Source: Cyclobacteriaceae bacterium (GTDB lineage: Bacteria; Bacteroidota; Bacteroidia; Cytophagales; Cyclobacteriaceae). From it: a stretch of 64,000 bases of DNA. Position numbers and translations under genes: made by a program. Where the stretch lies: positions 992,001-1,056,000 of the forward strand of contig JAHBUD010000001.1 of NCBI GenBank assembly GCA_019638255.1, in the 5' to 3' direction. The notes under the pieces are model-generated. The model was not told the DNA's origin. It did not search any database and was given only the letters and a program-made list of their open reading frames with translations. Below are positions 1-9,762 of this stretch, in pieces; position 1 is the stretch's first letter, and every line of letters starts with the position of its first letter.

Positions 1-2954
1 GTGGCGTATGGAAAACAGATGATGCCGGAACTACATGGAAGAATGTTTCCGATGGTTATATGAAAACCGGATCAGTTGGTGCAATCGCTGTATCTGAGAG
101 TGACCCGAATATTGTGTACGTGGGTATGGGCGAACACGCCATTCGCGGTGTGATGACGCATCATGGTGATGGTATGTATAAATCGCATGATGCCGGAAAG
201 ACCTGGATCAAACTTGGTTTGGAGGCAACGCAGCATATTGCCCGGGTAGTTATTCATCCGAAAAAACCTGACATCGTTTGGGTGGCTGCACAAGGTGCGT
301 TGTACAGTAAATCATCCGAGCGGGGAATTTACAAAACCACCGATGGCGGAAAATCATGGAAAAGAGTTTTGTATGTAGATGACAAAACCGGTTGTGCTGA
401 ACTCTCCATCGATTTCAATAACCCACAAGTATTGTATGCTGCCATGTGGGAACATGGCCGGTTACCTTGGAAAGTGATCAGTGGTGGCTCGGGAAGTGGG
501 TTATATAAATCAGTTGATGGTGGCGAGACATGGTCGCAAATTCACGAAGGCCTTCCGAAGGAATTAGGCAAGATGGCCATTGCGGTTAGCCGCTCCAATT
601 CAGAAAAGGTATATGCGCTGATTGAAAGTGATTCCGACAAAGAGCTTGGTGGATTATTCGTTTCGGATAATGCCGGAAAGAATTGGAGGCGAGTAAGCAA
701 CGATCACCGATTGGTGCAACGTGCGTGGTATTATATTGAGCTGTACATTGATCCTAAAGATGAACTTACACTTTACGTGTTGAGCGCTCCCTCGCTTCGT
801 TCATTGGATGGTGGTGTAACCTGGGAAGTATTACCCGGTGTACATGGCGATTATCATGACCTATGGATAAATCCAAGCAATCCGAAGAATATGGTAATGG
901 CTGATGATGGTGGCGCAACCATTAGCTTTAACTATGCCAAAACGTGGTCGTTTCAAAGCACTATGCCTACGGCACAACTCTATCGCATTAACGTAGATAA
1001 TGTTTTTCCTTACCGTATTTATGCCGGCCAGCAAGACAATTCTTCGGTGGTAATTGCCAGTCGTGAGTTGGGTAGTGGCGGAATAACCCGTGAGAGTTGG
1101 ACGGCCTCGGCTGGCGGTGAGAGTGCGTTCCTCGCATTTAATCCCGATGATCCGCGATATGTATTAGGGGGTAGTTACTTAGGCACGATTGAAGTGCTGG
1201 ATACGAAAGCCAAAGCGGGCACCAACATCATGGCTGGACCTATTCAGTATTTGGGTCGTGATTCAAAAGACATGAAGTATCGTTTCAATTGGAATGCTCC
1301 CATCATCTGGTCGAAGCATGAACCGAATGCCTATTACCACGGTGCACAAGTATTGTTGAAAACCACCGACATGGGAAAAACCTGGACGGAACTCTCGCCT
1401 GATTTAACCCGCAATGAAAAAGAAAAGCAAGGTAAAATGGGTGGACCGTACACGAACGAAGCGGTTGGCGCAGAAAATTACGGCACGTTAAGTTATGTAA
1501 TTGAATCACCACATGAGAAAGGAGTGATCTGGACGGGTAGTGATGATGGTTTGGTTCACCTGACACGCGATCGTGGCGCAACATGGAAAAACGTAACGCC
1601 AATCGGATTGAAAGAATGCCTGGTCAATGCCATTGAAGTTTCTCCACACGATCCAGCGACAGCTTATATTGCCACCACAAGGTACAAGTTTAACGATCAT
1701 GCGCCCGGTCTTTATAAAACATCCGATTACGGAAAGACCTGGACGAGCATTTCAAAAGGTATACCGAATAATGCATTTACCCGTGTAGTGCGCGAAGATG
1801 ATGTACGCAAAGGATTACTTTTTGCCGGTACGGAATTGGGTGTGTTTATTTCATGGAACGGTGGTGCAGAGTGGCATCCCTTTCAACTAAACTTACCGAT
1901 TACACCCATTACTGATTTAAAAGTTCATCAAGGTAATTTAATTGCATCCACCTCTGGAAGATCATTTTGGATTCTCGATGATTTAAGTTTATTGCGCCAG
2001 TTTAAGAGCGAAATAAATTCATTTAACTTTTTTGAACCTACTGATGCGGTTTTGGTGAATGGCTCAAGTCAGTTGGACCGCAACGATCCGGAGTTTGATG
2101 GAACACATCCGTATTACGGTGTTAATCCTTCAACCGGTGTAGTGCTGTACTATAATCTTCCGGAATTGAAGGAAGGTGAGCAGCTATCGATGGAGATTAG
2201 AGATGCAGCAAGAAATCTGGTTCGCAGTTACTCTTCTGTAAAAGACTCAACTTTTAAGAGTTATGATGGTGGCCCTACGGCTGAACCGGTGATGACAAAA
2301 ACAAAGGGGTTGAACCGATTTGTTTGGAATATGCGTTACCCCACTATGCCGGGTGTACAAGGTGTTTACATTGAGAGTAGCTACCGTGGACATAAAGCTA
2401 GTCCTGGAAAGTATTCAGCAACGCTGAAGGCAGGAAACCAAACTTCAACAGTCAAGTTTCAAATTCTTCCTAATCCATTGTATCCAACAGATGCCGCTAC
2501 TTATCAGGAGTATCACAGCCTGATGAGTAGAATGGAGAAGGAAGTATTTGTTATGCACCAGCTGGTTAATACACTTTTTGAAAAGCAAAATCAATTAAAT
2601 CAATTGGTGACTACGCTTCCTGCAGATGAAAAATTTAAAGTGCTTAGAAACGAGGGAATGGCATTAATTGAGAAGCTAAAGGGTTGGGACGAAGATATGG
2701 TGCAGCGTAAATCAAAAGCGTACGATGATGTTGAGAATTTCCCCAATAAATTCACCGCTAATTACTTGTTTCTGATTAATCAAACAGAGAGTGATATTCC
2801 GCGTGTCAATAAACCTTCACTCGATCGATTGGATGAGCTTACGCGGGAATGGAATTCATTGCATAATCGGGCAAAGGAATTGTTGGAGAAGGATATTCCA
2901 GCCATGAATCAAAAATTCTGGGATGCCGGTGTTGGTGCAATCTGGAAAAACTGA
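1..2954 (+). CDS. Sortilin-like BNR-repeat glycosidase-fold protein, 5' end missing
   Basis: The frame is already open at base 3 ([14 protein letters not shown]) and runs to TGA at 2952, so the gene starts before the window and the ATG at 60 is internal. At least 984 residues remain. Many BNR/Asp-box motifs are visible ([40 protein letters not shown]), the signature of sortilin/VPS10-type beta-propellers. The last 150 or so residues are helical and charged, outside the propeller. In Bacteroidota such proteins are usually exported and annotated as glycosyl hydrolase or sortilin-like; substrate is unknown. It converges on cdaA, 23 bp away. Family confident, function not. Confidence 0.85.
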   Translation, partial: GVWKTDDAGTTWKNVSDGYMKTGSVGAIAVSESDPNIVYVGMGEHAIRGVMTHHGDGMYKSHDAGKTWIKLGLEATQHIARVVIHPKKPDIVWVAAQGALYSKSSERGIYKTTDGGKSWKRVLYVDDKTGCAELSIDFNNPQVLYAAMWEHGRLPWKVISGGSGSGLYKSVDGGETWSQIHEGLPKELGKMAIAVSRSNSEKVYALIESDSDKELGGLFVSDNAGKNWRRVSNDHRLVQRAWYYIELYIDPKDELTLYVLSAPSLRSLDGGVTWEVLPGVHGDYHDLWINPSNPKNMVMADDGGATISFNYAKTWSFQSTMPTAQLYRINVDNVFPYRIYAGQQDNSSVVIASRELGSGGITRESWTASAGGESAFLAFNPDDPRYVLGGSYLGTIEVLDTKAKAGTNIMAGPIQYLGRDSKDMKYRFNWNAPIIWSKHEPNAYYHGAQVLLKTTDMGKTWTELSPDLTRNEKEKQGKMGGPYTNEAVGAENYGTLSYVIESPHEKGVIWTGSDDGLVHLTRDRGATWKNVTPIGLKECLVNAIEVSPHDPATAYIATTRYKFNDHAPGLYKTSDYGKTWTSISKGIPNNAFTRVVREDDVRKGLLFAGTELGVFISWNGGAEWHPFQLNLPITPITDLKVHQGNLIASTSGRSFWILDDLSLLRQFKSEINSFNFFEPTDAVLVNGSSQLDRNDPEFDGTHPYYGVNPSTGVVLYYNLPELKEGEQLSMEIRDAARNLVRSYSSVKDSTFKSYDGGPTAEPVMTKTKGLNRFVWNMRYPTMPGVQGVYIESSYRGHKASPGKYSATLKAGNQTSTVKFQILPNPLYPTDAATYQEYHSLMSRMEKEVFVMHQLVNTLFEKQNQLNQLVTTLPADEKFKVLRNEGMALIEKLKGWDEDMVQRKSKAYDDVENFPNKFTANYLFLINQTESDIPRVNKPSLDRLDELTREWNSLHNRAKELLEKDIPAMNQKFWDAGVGAIWKN

Positions 2955-2977
2955 TGCTCAGATAGTATGCACAGTCC

Positions 2978-3838
2978 CTAGGCTTTTACACCATTTTTAA
3001 CGGTTGTTTCAATTTCGGGTATTGATTCTTCCCAATTGGTTGGCTCAGTGTTGTGGAGGTAACTCAGTATTTTTTGCTCAACCTGTTTTAACTTTAGTGC
3101 TTTGATGAATTTCCCATTACGTGCCAAAATTAACCGGCCGGATTCTTCTGAAATCGCCAGCACCAGTGTATCGGTGCTTTCTGACATACCTACTGCAGCT
3201 CGGTGGCGCATGCCGAAATGAGCGGGTAAATTATCGTTTTCGCTTACAGGCAACACGCAGCGGGCGGCTTTGATTCTACCTTTGTGAATAATGATTGCGC
3301 CATCGTGTAGCGGACTGGTTTTATTGAATATTGAAACAATCAATGATTTGCTGATTTCAGAATCAAGGGGTTCACCGGTTTCAGCATAAAATTTCAGGGC
3401 CGTGTCGCGGGAAAATACAATCAAAGCTCCTGTTTTTGATCCTTTAAGAACTTTACAAGCTTCAATGATCTGATGAACATCGGTTTCATCGTTGTATTCA
3501 CCCCGCCAATTGGCCAAGGTTTTTAAAAAATTGTCGCGGAACTCGGTACCTCTTCCGATAACCAGAAGAAATTTCCTGATTTCAGGCTGAAACAAAATGA
3601 TCATGGCCAACACCCCCACACCCATAAACTGGCCAAGTATGGTAGCCAATAATTCCATTTGTGCTGCGCGCACAATCAGGTAAATGAGGTAAAGCGCCAG
3701 TATGCCTAAAAAGATGTTTACCGCAATACTTCCCCGAATCAGTTTATACACCTGATACAGTAAGATGCTCACCAGGCCAATATCTACCAGATCAACCCAT
3801 GTAACATCAAGAAAACCTATTTTGAATAAAAAAATCAT
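2978..3838 (-). CDS. cdaA: Diadenylate cyclase CdaA (membrane-bound c-di-AMP synthase)
   Basis: 286 residues. Three hydrophobic segments lie in about residues 10-95, followed by a DAC (DisA_N) domain. Both catalytic motifs are intact: DGA at 179-181 (LHDGAIII) and RHR at 211-213 (GMRHRAAVG). CdaA condenses two ATP into cyclic di-AMP at the inner membrane, a messenger tied to osmotic and cell-wall homeostasis. Length and layout match the CdaA/YbbP type, not DisA. It lies 13 bp downstream of folP on the same strand, so the two are probably co-transcribed. No CdaR-type regulator gene is adjacent. Confidence 0.95.
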   Translation of the reverse strand: MIFLFKIGFLDVTWVDLVDIGLVSILLYQVYKLIRGSIAVNIFLGILALYLIYLIVRAAQMELLATILGQFMGVGVLAMIILFQPEIRKFLLVIGRGTEFRDNFLKTLANWRGEYNDETDVHQIIEACKVLKGSKTGALIVFSRDTALKFYAETGEPLDSEISKSLIVSIFNKTSPLHDGAIIIHKGRIKAARCVLPVSENDNLPAHFGMRHRAAVGMSESTDTLVLAISEESGRLILARNGKFIKALKLKQVEQKILSYLHNTEPTNWEESIPEIETTVKNGVKA

Positions 3839-3851
3839 TGTTGTAAAGGTA

Positions 3852-4730
3852 CTAAACTCTACTATCAGCTTGGGTGACGTGTGTAAAAAGTTTCACCGTC
3901 TCAACGGCTTCTTTTACATCGTGTACCCGAAGTATGGAAGCACCTTTTAGTAAAGCCATCATGTTTAGTGCGGTGGTTCCATTCAATGCTTCATCAGCAG
4001 TTGCTTGCAAGGTTTTCCAGATCAAGGATTTTCGGGAGACACCAACCAGTACCGGTTTACCAATACACCTCAGCAATTCAAGTGAATGCATTAGTTGAAA
4101 GTTCTGTTCAATGGTTTTTGCAAAGCCAAATCCACCATCGATAATGATGTCTTTAACACCCAGGTTTTGCAAGGAAGCTACTTTTTGATGAAAGTAAGTG
4201 ATGATTTCGTGAATGAAATTTGAGTAGTCGGTTAAGTTAGCCATGGTTTGAGGGGTACCTTTCATGTGCATGCAGCAGTACGGTACATTAAGCTTCGCCA
4301 CAGTGTTGAACATTTTTTCATCGAGCTCGCCCCCCGAAATATCATTGATCATGCAAGCCCCGGTATCAACTGCTTTTTCTGCAACACCTGCCCGAAATGT
4401 ATCAACGGATAGCAAAGCATCAGGAAAGTTTTTTTTGATCATGCTTATTACCGGTAATACACGTGCTTCTTCTTCAGCTTCGGGTATGTCTGCTGCCCCG
4501 GGGCGTGATGAATAGCCACCGATATCGATGAGTGTTGCGCCTTCCGCCCGCATTTTTTCCGCTTGGTAAAGGATCTCCTGCTCATCAACTTTCCGGCTGC
4601 CTGCAAAAAAGCTATCGGGTGTTACATTGATTATCCCCATGATCAGCGGGGTGTTGAGGCGCATCAACCGCCCACCTAGGTTTAGTGTTTTGTTTGTTGA
4701 AAATGCTGTATTTTGCCCCGCTGATAACAT
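3852..4730 (-). CDS. folP: Dihydropteroate synthase
   Basis: Joins 6-hydroxymethyl-dihydropterin diphosphate to p-aminobenzoate in folate synthesis; sulfonamide target. Motifs: IMGIINVTPDSFF near the N-terminus, DIGGYSSRPGA, MINDISGG, VGVSRKSLI and the C-terminal RVHDV. I chose the ATG at 4730 (292 residues) because the stretch NKTLNLGGRLMRLNTP before the first motif looks like the usual N-terminal strand of the family; an internal ATG at 4664 would give 270 residues. The frame stays open to 4796, but that would run deep into the divergent gene. With the chosen start, its start codon overlaps that of the DUF1599 gene. Confidence 0.93.
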   Translation of the reverse strand: MLSAGQNTAFSTNKTLNLGGRLMRLNTPLIMGIINVTPDSFFAGSRKVDEQEILYQAEKMRAEGATLIDIGGYSSRPGAADIPEAEEEARVLPVISMIKKNFPDALLSVDTFRAGVAEKAVDTGACMINDISGGELDEKMFNTVAKLNVPYCCMHMKGTPQTMANLTDYSNFIHEIITYFHQKVASLQNLGVKDIIIDGGFGFAKTIEQNFQLMHSLELLRCIGKPVLVGVSRKSLIWKTLQATADEALNGTTALNMMALLKGASILRVHDVKEAVETVKLFTHVTQADSRV

Positions 4731-5286
4731 GACACACGAAAAAACTACGATCGAATATAAGCAGGTGGTTGCCACCTGCAAAGCACTTTTCCTCAAGAAA
4801 ACAAAGGATTACGGAACCGCCTGGCGGATACTTCGCTTACCTGCAATTACCGATCAGATTTTCATTAAAGCCAAGCGCATCCGAAGCATTCAGGAAAAGG
4901 GGGCACAACGCATCGATGATCCCGTTTCGGATGAGTTTATCGGCATAATAAATTATTGTGTTATAGCGCTTATCCAATTGGAATTGAGCGAATCGGAAAA
5001 TACAGAGCTAACGGTAGAAGAAGTTGAGCCCTTGTACGATCATATAATTGAGGAAACATTTAACCTTCAGCAAAACAAAAATCATGATTATGGCGAGGCT
5101 TGGCGCGACATGCGTGTTGAATCAATGACGGATATTATTTTGATGAAACTGCTGCGGGTAAAGCAGATTGAGGACAATGAAGGCAAAACATTGGTGAGTG
5201 AAGGTGTAATGGCCAACTATCAGGACATGATTAATTATGCGGTGTTTTGCCTGATCAAACTAAACGAGAATAACGTAGTGATATGA
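4729..5286 (+). CDS. DUF1599 family protein with two tandem domain copies
   Basis: 185 residues from ATG 4729. The frame is open from 4627, but the sequence before 4729 reads antisense to folP, so the later start is preferred. The protein consists of two related halves: the first has KKTKDYGTAWR, TDQIFIKAKR and INYCVIALIQLE, the second KNHDYGEAWR, TDIILMKLLR and INYAVFCLIKLN. This matches Pfam DUF1599 as I know it; no biochemical role is established that I can state. It overlaps the following DoxX-like gene by 4 bp (ATGA), implying translational coupling. No signal peptide, so cytoplasmic. Confidence 0.85.
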   Translation: MTHEKTTIEYKQVVATCKALFLKKTKDYGTAWRILRLPAITDQIFIKAKRIRSIQEKGAQRIDDPVSDEFIGIINYCVIALIQLELSESENTELTVEEVEPLYDHIIEETFNLQQNKNHDYGEAWRDMRVESMTDIILMKLLRVKQIEDNEGKTLVSEGVMANYQDMINYAVFCLIKLNENNVVI

Positions 5287-6407
5287 GAAAATACATTGAT
5301 GGATTCTCCCGGATTTTTGTGGGCGGATTGTTCATCTTTTCCGGATTGATAAAACTTAACGATCCAGTAGGTACCGAAATCAAACTGGAAGAATACTTTG
5401 AGGTTTTCGCCACCGATTTCGGGTCATTTTTTCAGGTATTCATTCCCTATGCGTTGCCTATTGGCCTTATTCTGGTTGTACTTGAAATTGTGTTGGGTGT
5501 AGCCGTGTTGATCAACTATCGCATGCGCTTAACCACAACCGTGTTGTTATTGCTCATTATCTTCTTCACTTTTTTAACAGGCTATTCTGCAATTTTGAAC
5601 AAGGTTACGGATTGTGGTTGCTTTGGTGACGCGATTAAATTAACACCTTGGCAATCGTTTTATAAAGATTTAGTTCTAATCGTTTTTATCCTGCATTTGT
5701 TTTGGTACCGAAAGTCCTACGATCCGGTGTTGCGCACCATGGAAGGTCATGCCGTTGTTATTATGACAACGTTAATCAGTTTTTTCGTTGGCATTTACGC
5801 CATTCGTCATTTACCGTTTATTGATTTTCGCGCTTATAAAATTGGTAACAATATTCCCGAGCAAATGAAGTTACCGCCAAACGCCAAGCGCGATAGTGTG
5901 GTGATGACTTTTGTTTACGAACAGGCCGGTGTTCGAAAAGAGCTAACCATGGATCAATTAAGCCAGGTTGACTCAACCTATATATTTATTGATCGCATCG
6001 ACAAAGTAGTACGCCAGGGTGACAGACCGAAGATTATTGATTATCGCGTGGAGAGCGTGGAGGGTGAAAATTATACACAGTATACGTTTGAAGGAGCCAA
6101 GTTGCTGATTGTACTTCATAATGTTAACAGCGCCTCAACCAAAAATGCATCTAAAATATCCAAACTGATAGCCGAGCTGGAGGGTCGTGTTGAAGTGCTG
6201 ATGCTTACTTCATCTTCATCAACCGAAGTCGAATCGTTCCGTCATGAGCACCAATGGGCAGCACCTTACTTCTTTGCAGATGCTACCGTTTTGAAAACAA
6301 TTGTTAGGGCTAACCCAGGGCTAACGTTGTGGGTTAACGGAACGGTTAAAGGCATGTGGCATCACGGTGATACCCCAACGGCTGAAAAAGTGTTGGAATT
6401 AATCTGA
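5283..6407 (+). CDS. DoxX/MauE-like integral membrane protein
   Basis: 374 residues. The N-terminal half carries about five transmembrane segments, beginning FSRIFVGGLFIFSGLIKLND, a DoxX-like signature, with the paired-cysteine motif DCGCFGD near residue 115, as in MauE/DoxX-type redox-associated membrane proteins. The C-terminal 180 residues are soluble and probably periplasmic, somewhat thioredoxin-like in predicted layout (LLIVLHNVNSAS...EVLMLTSSS), but no CxxC is present there. In Bacteroidota the type is commonly beside DUF1599 and folP. It may transfer reducing equivalents in the envelope; that is inference. Confidence 0.8.
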   Translation: MRKYIDGFSRIFVGGLFIFSGLIKLNDPVGTEIKLEEYFEVFATDFGSFFQVFIPYALPIGLILVVLEIVLGVAVLINYRMRLTTTVLLLLIIFFTFLTGYSAILNKVTDCGCFGDAIKLTPWQSFYKDLVLIVFILHLFWYRKSYDPVLRTMEGHAVVIMTTLISFFVGIYAIRHLPFIDFRAYKIGNNIPEQMKLPPNAKRDSVVMTFVYEQAGVRKELTMDQLSQVDSTYIFIDRIDKVVRQGDRPKIIDYRVESVEGENYTQYTFEGAKLLIVLHNVNSASTKNASKISKLIAELEGRVEVLMLTSSSSTEVESFRHEHQWAAPYFFADATVLKTIVRANPGLTLWVNGTVKGMWHHGDTPTAEKVLELI

Positions 6408-6412
6408 TACAG

Positions 6413-6925
6413 TTGAAAATCTTTCTGATAGGATTACCCGGGTCAGGCAAAAGTACGTTGGGCAAAAGCCTTGCGGAATTACTTGATCTTCCGTTTGTCG
6501 ACCTGGATCAGGCCATTGAGTATCATTGTGCAAAGCCTGTGCATGAAATCTTTGAAAAGGAAGGGGAGGATAAGTTCAGGGAAGTTGAAGCTGAACTCCT
6601 TCGGAAGCTTTCGAGCAGCAAGGTTAACTTTGTTATGGCAACAGGCGGAGGGGCTCCATGTTTTTTTGAGGGAATTGGTTTTATGAATCAAATCGGCATA
6701 ACGGTGTTACTGGATGTGCCAATAGAAATTATTGTTGCACGGCTTGATTCATTTGCAACTTCAAACCGGCCGTTGTTGGCTGGCAAAAAACTAAATGCTT
6801 ATGAATCGTTAAAGCAACTTTACCAGAATAGAAAAGCTTTTTATCATCAGGCAAAACTTATTGTTGCAGGAGATAACATCCAGGCAATTGATCTTCAAGA
6901 AAAAATTCTGCAAAGGCTTCACTAA
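6413..6925 (+). CDS. aroK: Shikimate kinase
   Basis: 170 residues, the usual length. Starts at a TTG at 6413, 5 bp after the previous stop: the P-loop GLPGSGKST occupies residues 7-15, so no later start is possible. Shikimate-binding DLD (FVDLDQAIE) and the GGG of ATGGGAPCF are present, as is the lid arginine region (SNRPLL). Phosphorylates shikimate at the 3-hydroxyl in chorismate synthesis. Last gene of the DUF1599-DoxX-aroK run. Its TAA overlaps the TAG of the convergent gene (shared CTAA at 6922-6925). Confidence 0.95.
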   Translation: MKIFLIGLPGSGKSTLGKSLAELLDLPFVDLDQAIEYHCAKPVHEIFEKEGEDKFREVEAELLRKLSSSKVNFVMATGGGAPCFFEGIGFMNQIGITVLLDVPIEIIVARLDSFATSNRPLLAGKKLNAYESLKQLYQNRKAFYHQAKLIVAGDNIQAIDLQEKILQRLH

Positions 6926-8436
6926 AAATTGAAGCCAGCCGTAAGCATAATGGTATTTAGCCGGGCATTTACCGATACCGGATTTGCAAATCCGCTGGAG
7001 AGGATGTACGGAAAATACAACGAATCATTTGTGCGGGAAATAAAAGCAGCATCCAGATATACTTTCTTGCTCTTTATACCGGCACCAGTACTCCAATAGT
7101 TGTTTGAGTAATCAATATTTTCATTGCTATAGGGATTTCCAAGCGTTCCAAAACCTGCCCTTATGCGATAATTCTTAATGCGGTATTCGCCCCCTAATCT
7201 CAGGTTAACCACAGATTGAAACGCTTGTTCGATTACTGAATTCTCTTCTGAGAAGGATATCCCTGCTGCGTTGCTGTATTTGGCATTTGCAGGACTTGTA
7301 AATTCAACATCGGCAGTAATGAACCCACTTGAAAAGAAGACAGCAGCCCCTGTTGAAAATCGAAAGGGTGTAGTAAGGCTGTAGTCTACAAACACGCCAC
7401 CCTGATCGGTTGTTGCAAATTCATCCATAAGAATAACTGAACCATCACCATAATAATCAAACGAATCCCAACGTGTCCTCATTTGGGCATTGTATACATT
7501 GGTTAGCTGGTAAAAAGTTGGCGTTACAAATGAAGCACCAATCTGAAAGTTATTGATCGGCCTAACCGTTAATCCAAACGTAGCGTTGACTCCAGTTCCG
7601 TCAATGGAAACTTGCTCATCAAGCTTCATATCAAACAACACATCTTGCTGGAATTGTTCAGTGTAGGTAGTTGTAGATTCATAACGAAGTGAAGAGATTC
7701 CAATTCCTAATCCAAAGAAAATTTTATCCTCATAATTTCCTCCGTACGAAATGCTCCACTGATTCGTGGCGCCACTTGTGGTGATGAGTTCTCGCTGCAA
7801 CGGAATGCTCAATACATCCGTAAAATATAAATCGCCAGGCCCAGGCGGAACCAAAATGTTTTGAGGCCCAATTAAGTAATTAAAATATGCCAAACCGGTT
7901 GGTGTATTGAAATTAGTTTGCCCCTCGTCAAACTGACTGGTATTTCGGCCATTGGCCTGATCGATAAAGTAATCAATAATGGATGTACTCGGATTTTCAC
8001 CAACATATTGCATGGTTCCGTTGAAATCATTGGTTCGGGTCATGGTCAATCCAAATGTTCCACCGATAAAGCCAGAATTATTTTTTGGAGAGTTAATGAT
8101 CAAACTGAAACCGGGAATATTGAATTTCGAGTTGCTTTCAGTTAATGAATTGCCAAAGTAAGCTGTATTAAACTGATTACTGTTCATGGCCATGGAAATG
8201 GCGATCTCTGATCGGTTAAACATTCCTAAACCTGCAGGATTTGAGTAAGCAAGACTGTAATCACCGCCAAGAGCTATCTGAGCAGAGCCCATACCCTGAA
8301 TGCGGGCACTTCCCCCAGGCTGAGTTGAACTAAAAAGTAGTGCATTTTGAATGAAGTTCTGTGCGAACCCAGAACCAAAATGCATGCACAATATGATTGT
8401 GAGGAGATTTGTATAAACTCCAAAAGCTCTCATCAT
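6922..8436 (-). CDS. OmpP1/FadL/TodX-type outer membrane beta-barrel protein
   Basis: 504 residues with signal peptide ending FGSGFAQ near residue 26. The mature N-terminus has GSARIQGMGSAQIALGGD and SLAYSNPAGLGMF, the hatch-like start of the OmpP1/FadL hydrophobic-compound transporter family in Bacteroidota. The rest alternates in barrel fashion and ends in an aromatic residue (TAGFNF), the usual outer-membrane insertion signal. Two adjacent ATGs (8436, 8433) are possible starts. It follows the Trp-rich gene by 13 bp, suggesting co-transcription. Substrate unknown. Confidence 0.8.
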   Translation of the reverse strand: MMRAFGVYTNLLTIILCMHFGSGFAQNFIQNALLFSSTQPGGSARIQGMGSAQIALGGDYSLAYSNPAGLGMFNRSEIAISMAMNSNQFNTAYFGNSLTESNSKFNIPGFSLIINSPKNNSGFIGGTFGLTMTRTNDFNGTMQYVGENPSTSIIDYFIDQANGRNTSQFDEGQTNFNTPTGLAYFNYLIGPQNILVPPGPGDLYFTDVLSIPLQRELITTSGATNQWSISYGGNYEDKIFFGLGIGISSLRYESTTTYTEQFQQDVLFDMKLDEQVSIDGTGVNATFGLTVRPINNFQIGASFVTPTFYQLTNVYNAQMRTRWDSFDYYGDGSVILMDEFATTDQGGVFVDYSLTTPFRFSTGAAVFFSSGFITADVEFTSPANAKYSNAAGISFSEENSVIEQAFQSVVNLRLGGEYRIKNYRIRAGFGTLGNPYSNENIDYSNNYWSTGAGIKSKKVYLDAAFISRTNDSLYFPYILSSGFANPVSVNARLNTIMLTAGFNF

Positions 8437-8449
8437 AAAATCACAAGGC

Positions 8450-9586
8450 TTAATTACCGCCCCTTGATCTTCCAGTGCTTACTGCACCTGAAGAGCGTGC
8501 AGGTGCTGAATAACCGCCTGATGAGCCCGAGGAGAAGCTACTGTTAGAACGGCTCGGGGTGCTGCTTCCGCGATCCATCCAGGACGATGATGAATTGTTC
8601 CTTGAATTGGAATTATTAAATGAGTTTGAGCGATTGGCGCCATAAGATTGGCTACCACTCTGAGAGTTTCTCCATTGTTCATTTTGAACGGCAGCTCTCC
8701 TTCTCGGATTGTAGTGTTCATCCACTTGTTGAGGAGCAGATGTTCTTCCGTTAATCACGGTATTGTTGTTAGAAGGCCTGTAAACATTTGTTGTTGGCGT
8801 GGAACTAGCAGCGGGGTTGTATGCTGCGTAATTTCCAGATCGAGCTGCAGGTTTGGCATAAGTAGCTCTTCTGGAATCATTCACAACCATAGTCGTTCCC
8901 ATTGGACAATACCATAAATTGGATGGCCAGCGCATCATGCTACCATAAGGATTCCATCCCCAAGAATTGCCAAGCCCCATGTTCCAGCCTGAGTTCCAAG
9001 GGTTGCCCCATGTATAGCCAAGCCCCATGTTCCAGCCAGAGTTCCAGGGATTACCCCACATTGTTCCCATCGACATATTCCAACCACCACCCCATGAGTT
9101 CATGCGAGGATTCATCCACGGATCGTTCCATGCCCATGGATTATTCCAGGAATTAAATCCAGGGCCGTACCATCCAGGGTTATACATGTTCATAGCTGTA
9201 TTCGGGTTTGAATTCCATCCATTATAATAATAGCCTGAGTTGTAATTGAATGTATTAGCGGCATTAGCAGATGCGTAACCCTCAACAAAATAGTTTTGCT
9301 CGTCTTCGCTAGCCTGTTCGGAGTATGAGCGCGAAATGAATTCGGGATTTATGTTACGGGCCGAGTAAGTATCGGTAGGATTTCTATACTCATCCAACAT
9401 AGTAGGATCAGTGAAATTCTTCTGTTTAAAAGTTTCATAGCTACTGCTTGCGTAAACTTCATTGGTGTTGTTAACCTTAGGCGTGCTGACCCTGTCCTTG
9501 GCGCGGAAATACATATCATCAAATTCCTGTGCAAACACTCCCGCACTGAACAAAGTCACTATTCCAATCATCAATTTCGTTTTCAT
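8450..9586 (-). CDS. Exported Trp/Asn/Gly-rich low-complexity protein
   Basis: 378 residues, no recognised family. A clear signal peptide (IVTLFSAGVFAQ, cleavage near residue 20) precedes an acidic Tyr/Ser segment. Residues about 120-230 hold 18 tryptophans with Asn, Gly, Pro and Met, including 16-residue tandem repeats built on WGNPWNSGWN. The last 140 residues are Ser/Asn/Arg/Gly-rich (NSFNNSNSRNNSSSSW) and disordered in character. One Cys (WYCPMG) is present. It is transcribed toward the OmpP1-type barrel gene 13 bp downstream. A surface or matrix role is possible but unsupported. The divergent neighbour is proS. Confidence 0.75.
   Translation of the reverse strand: MKTKLMIGIVTLFSAGVFAQEFDDMYFRAKDRVSTPKVNNTNEVYASSSYETFKQKNFTDPTMLDEYRNPTDTYSARNINPEFISRSYSEQASEDEQNYFVEGYASANAANTFNYNSGYYYNGWNSNPNTAMNMYNPGWYGPGFNSWNNPWAWNDPWMNPRMNSWGGGWNMSMGTMWGNPWNSGWNMGLGYTWGNPWNSGWNMGLGNSWGWNPYGSMMRWPSNLWYCPMGTTMVVNDSRRATYAKPAARSGNYAAYNPAASSTPTTNVYRPSNNNTVINGRTSAPQQVDEHYNPRRRAAVQNEQWRNSQSGSQSYGANRSNSFNNSNSRNNSSSSWMDRGSSTPSRSNSSFSSGSSGGYSAPARSSGAVSTGRSRGGN
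8951..9076 (-). repeat. 48-bp tandem repeat inside the Trp-rich gene
   Basis: Two full copies and one partial copy of a 48-bp unit encode residues 171-212: MSMGTMWGNPWNSGWN, MGLGYTWGNPWNSGWN, then MGLGNSWGWN. The DNA copies starting at about 8970 and 9018 are nearly identical over 40 bases, so the duplication is recent or kept homogeneous. The array is coding, in frame and without spacers. Confidence 0.85.
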
Positions 9587-9721
9587 AAGCGTAAATTTAA
9601 TGGTTCAACAGGTTAGGTTATTAACGTACAAACCCTGACAAAGTGTTCAATAAATGTACGAAAATATCCCTTATTCTCTATAAAAAGCCCAATTCAGCGT
9701 TATTCGGGACGCATCCGGGAC

Positions 9722-9729
9722 TATATTTG
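9722..9729 (+). promoter_or_regulatory. Bacteroidota -7 promoter element for proS
   Basis: TATATTTG matches the Bacteroidota consensus TAnnTTTG exactly and lies 33 bp before the proS ATG. The upstream TTTG element is not clear: the expected place reads GTTA. Confidence 0.65.
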
Positions 9730-9762
9730 CGCCAAAATTAAAGTAACAAGAATTATACCATT

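Noticed and set aside
4709..4718. TATTTTGC upstream of the DUF1599 gene as a -7 promoter element
   Set aside because: One base short of the TAnnTTTG spacing; not supportable alone.
8951..9076. 48-bp direct repeats as a CRISPR-like array
   Set aside because: Repeats are contiguous, coding, in frame and have no unique spacers.
8648..9227. Several plus-strand frames opposite the Trp-rich gene
   Set aside because: By-products of the low-complexity repeat composition; the minus-strand frame has signal peptide and is longer.
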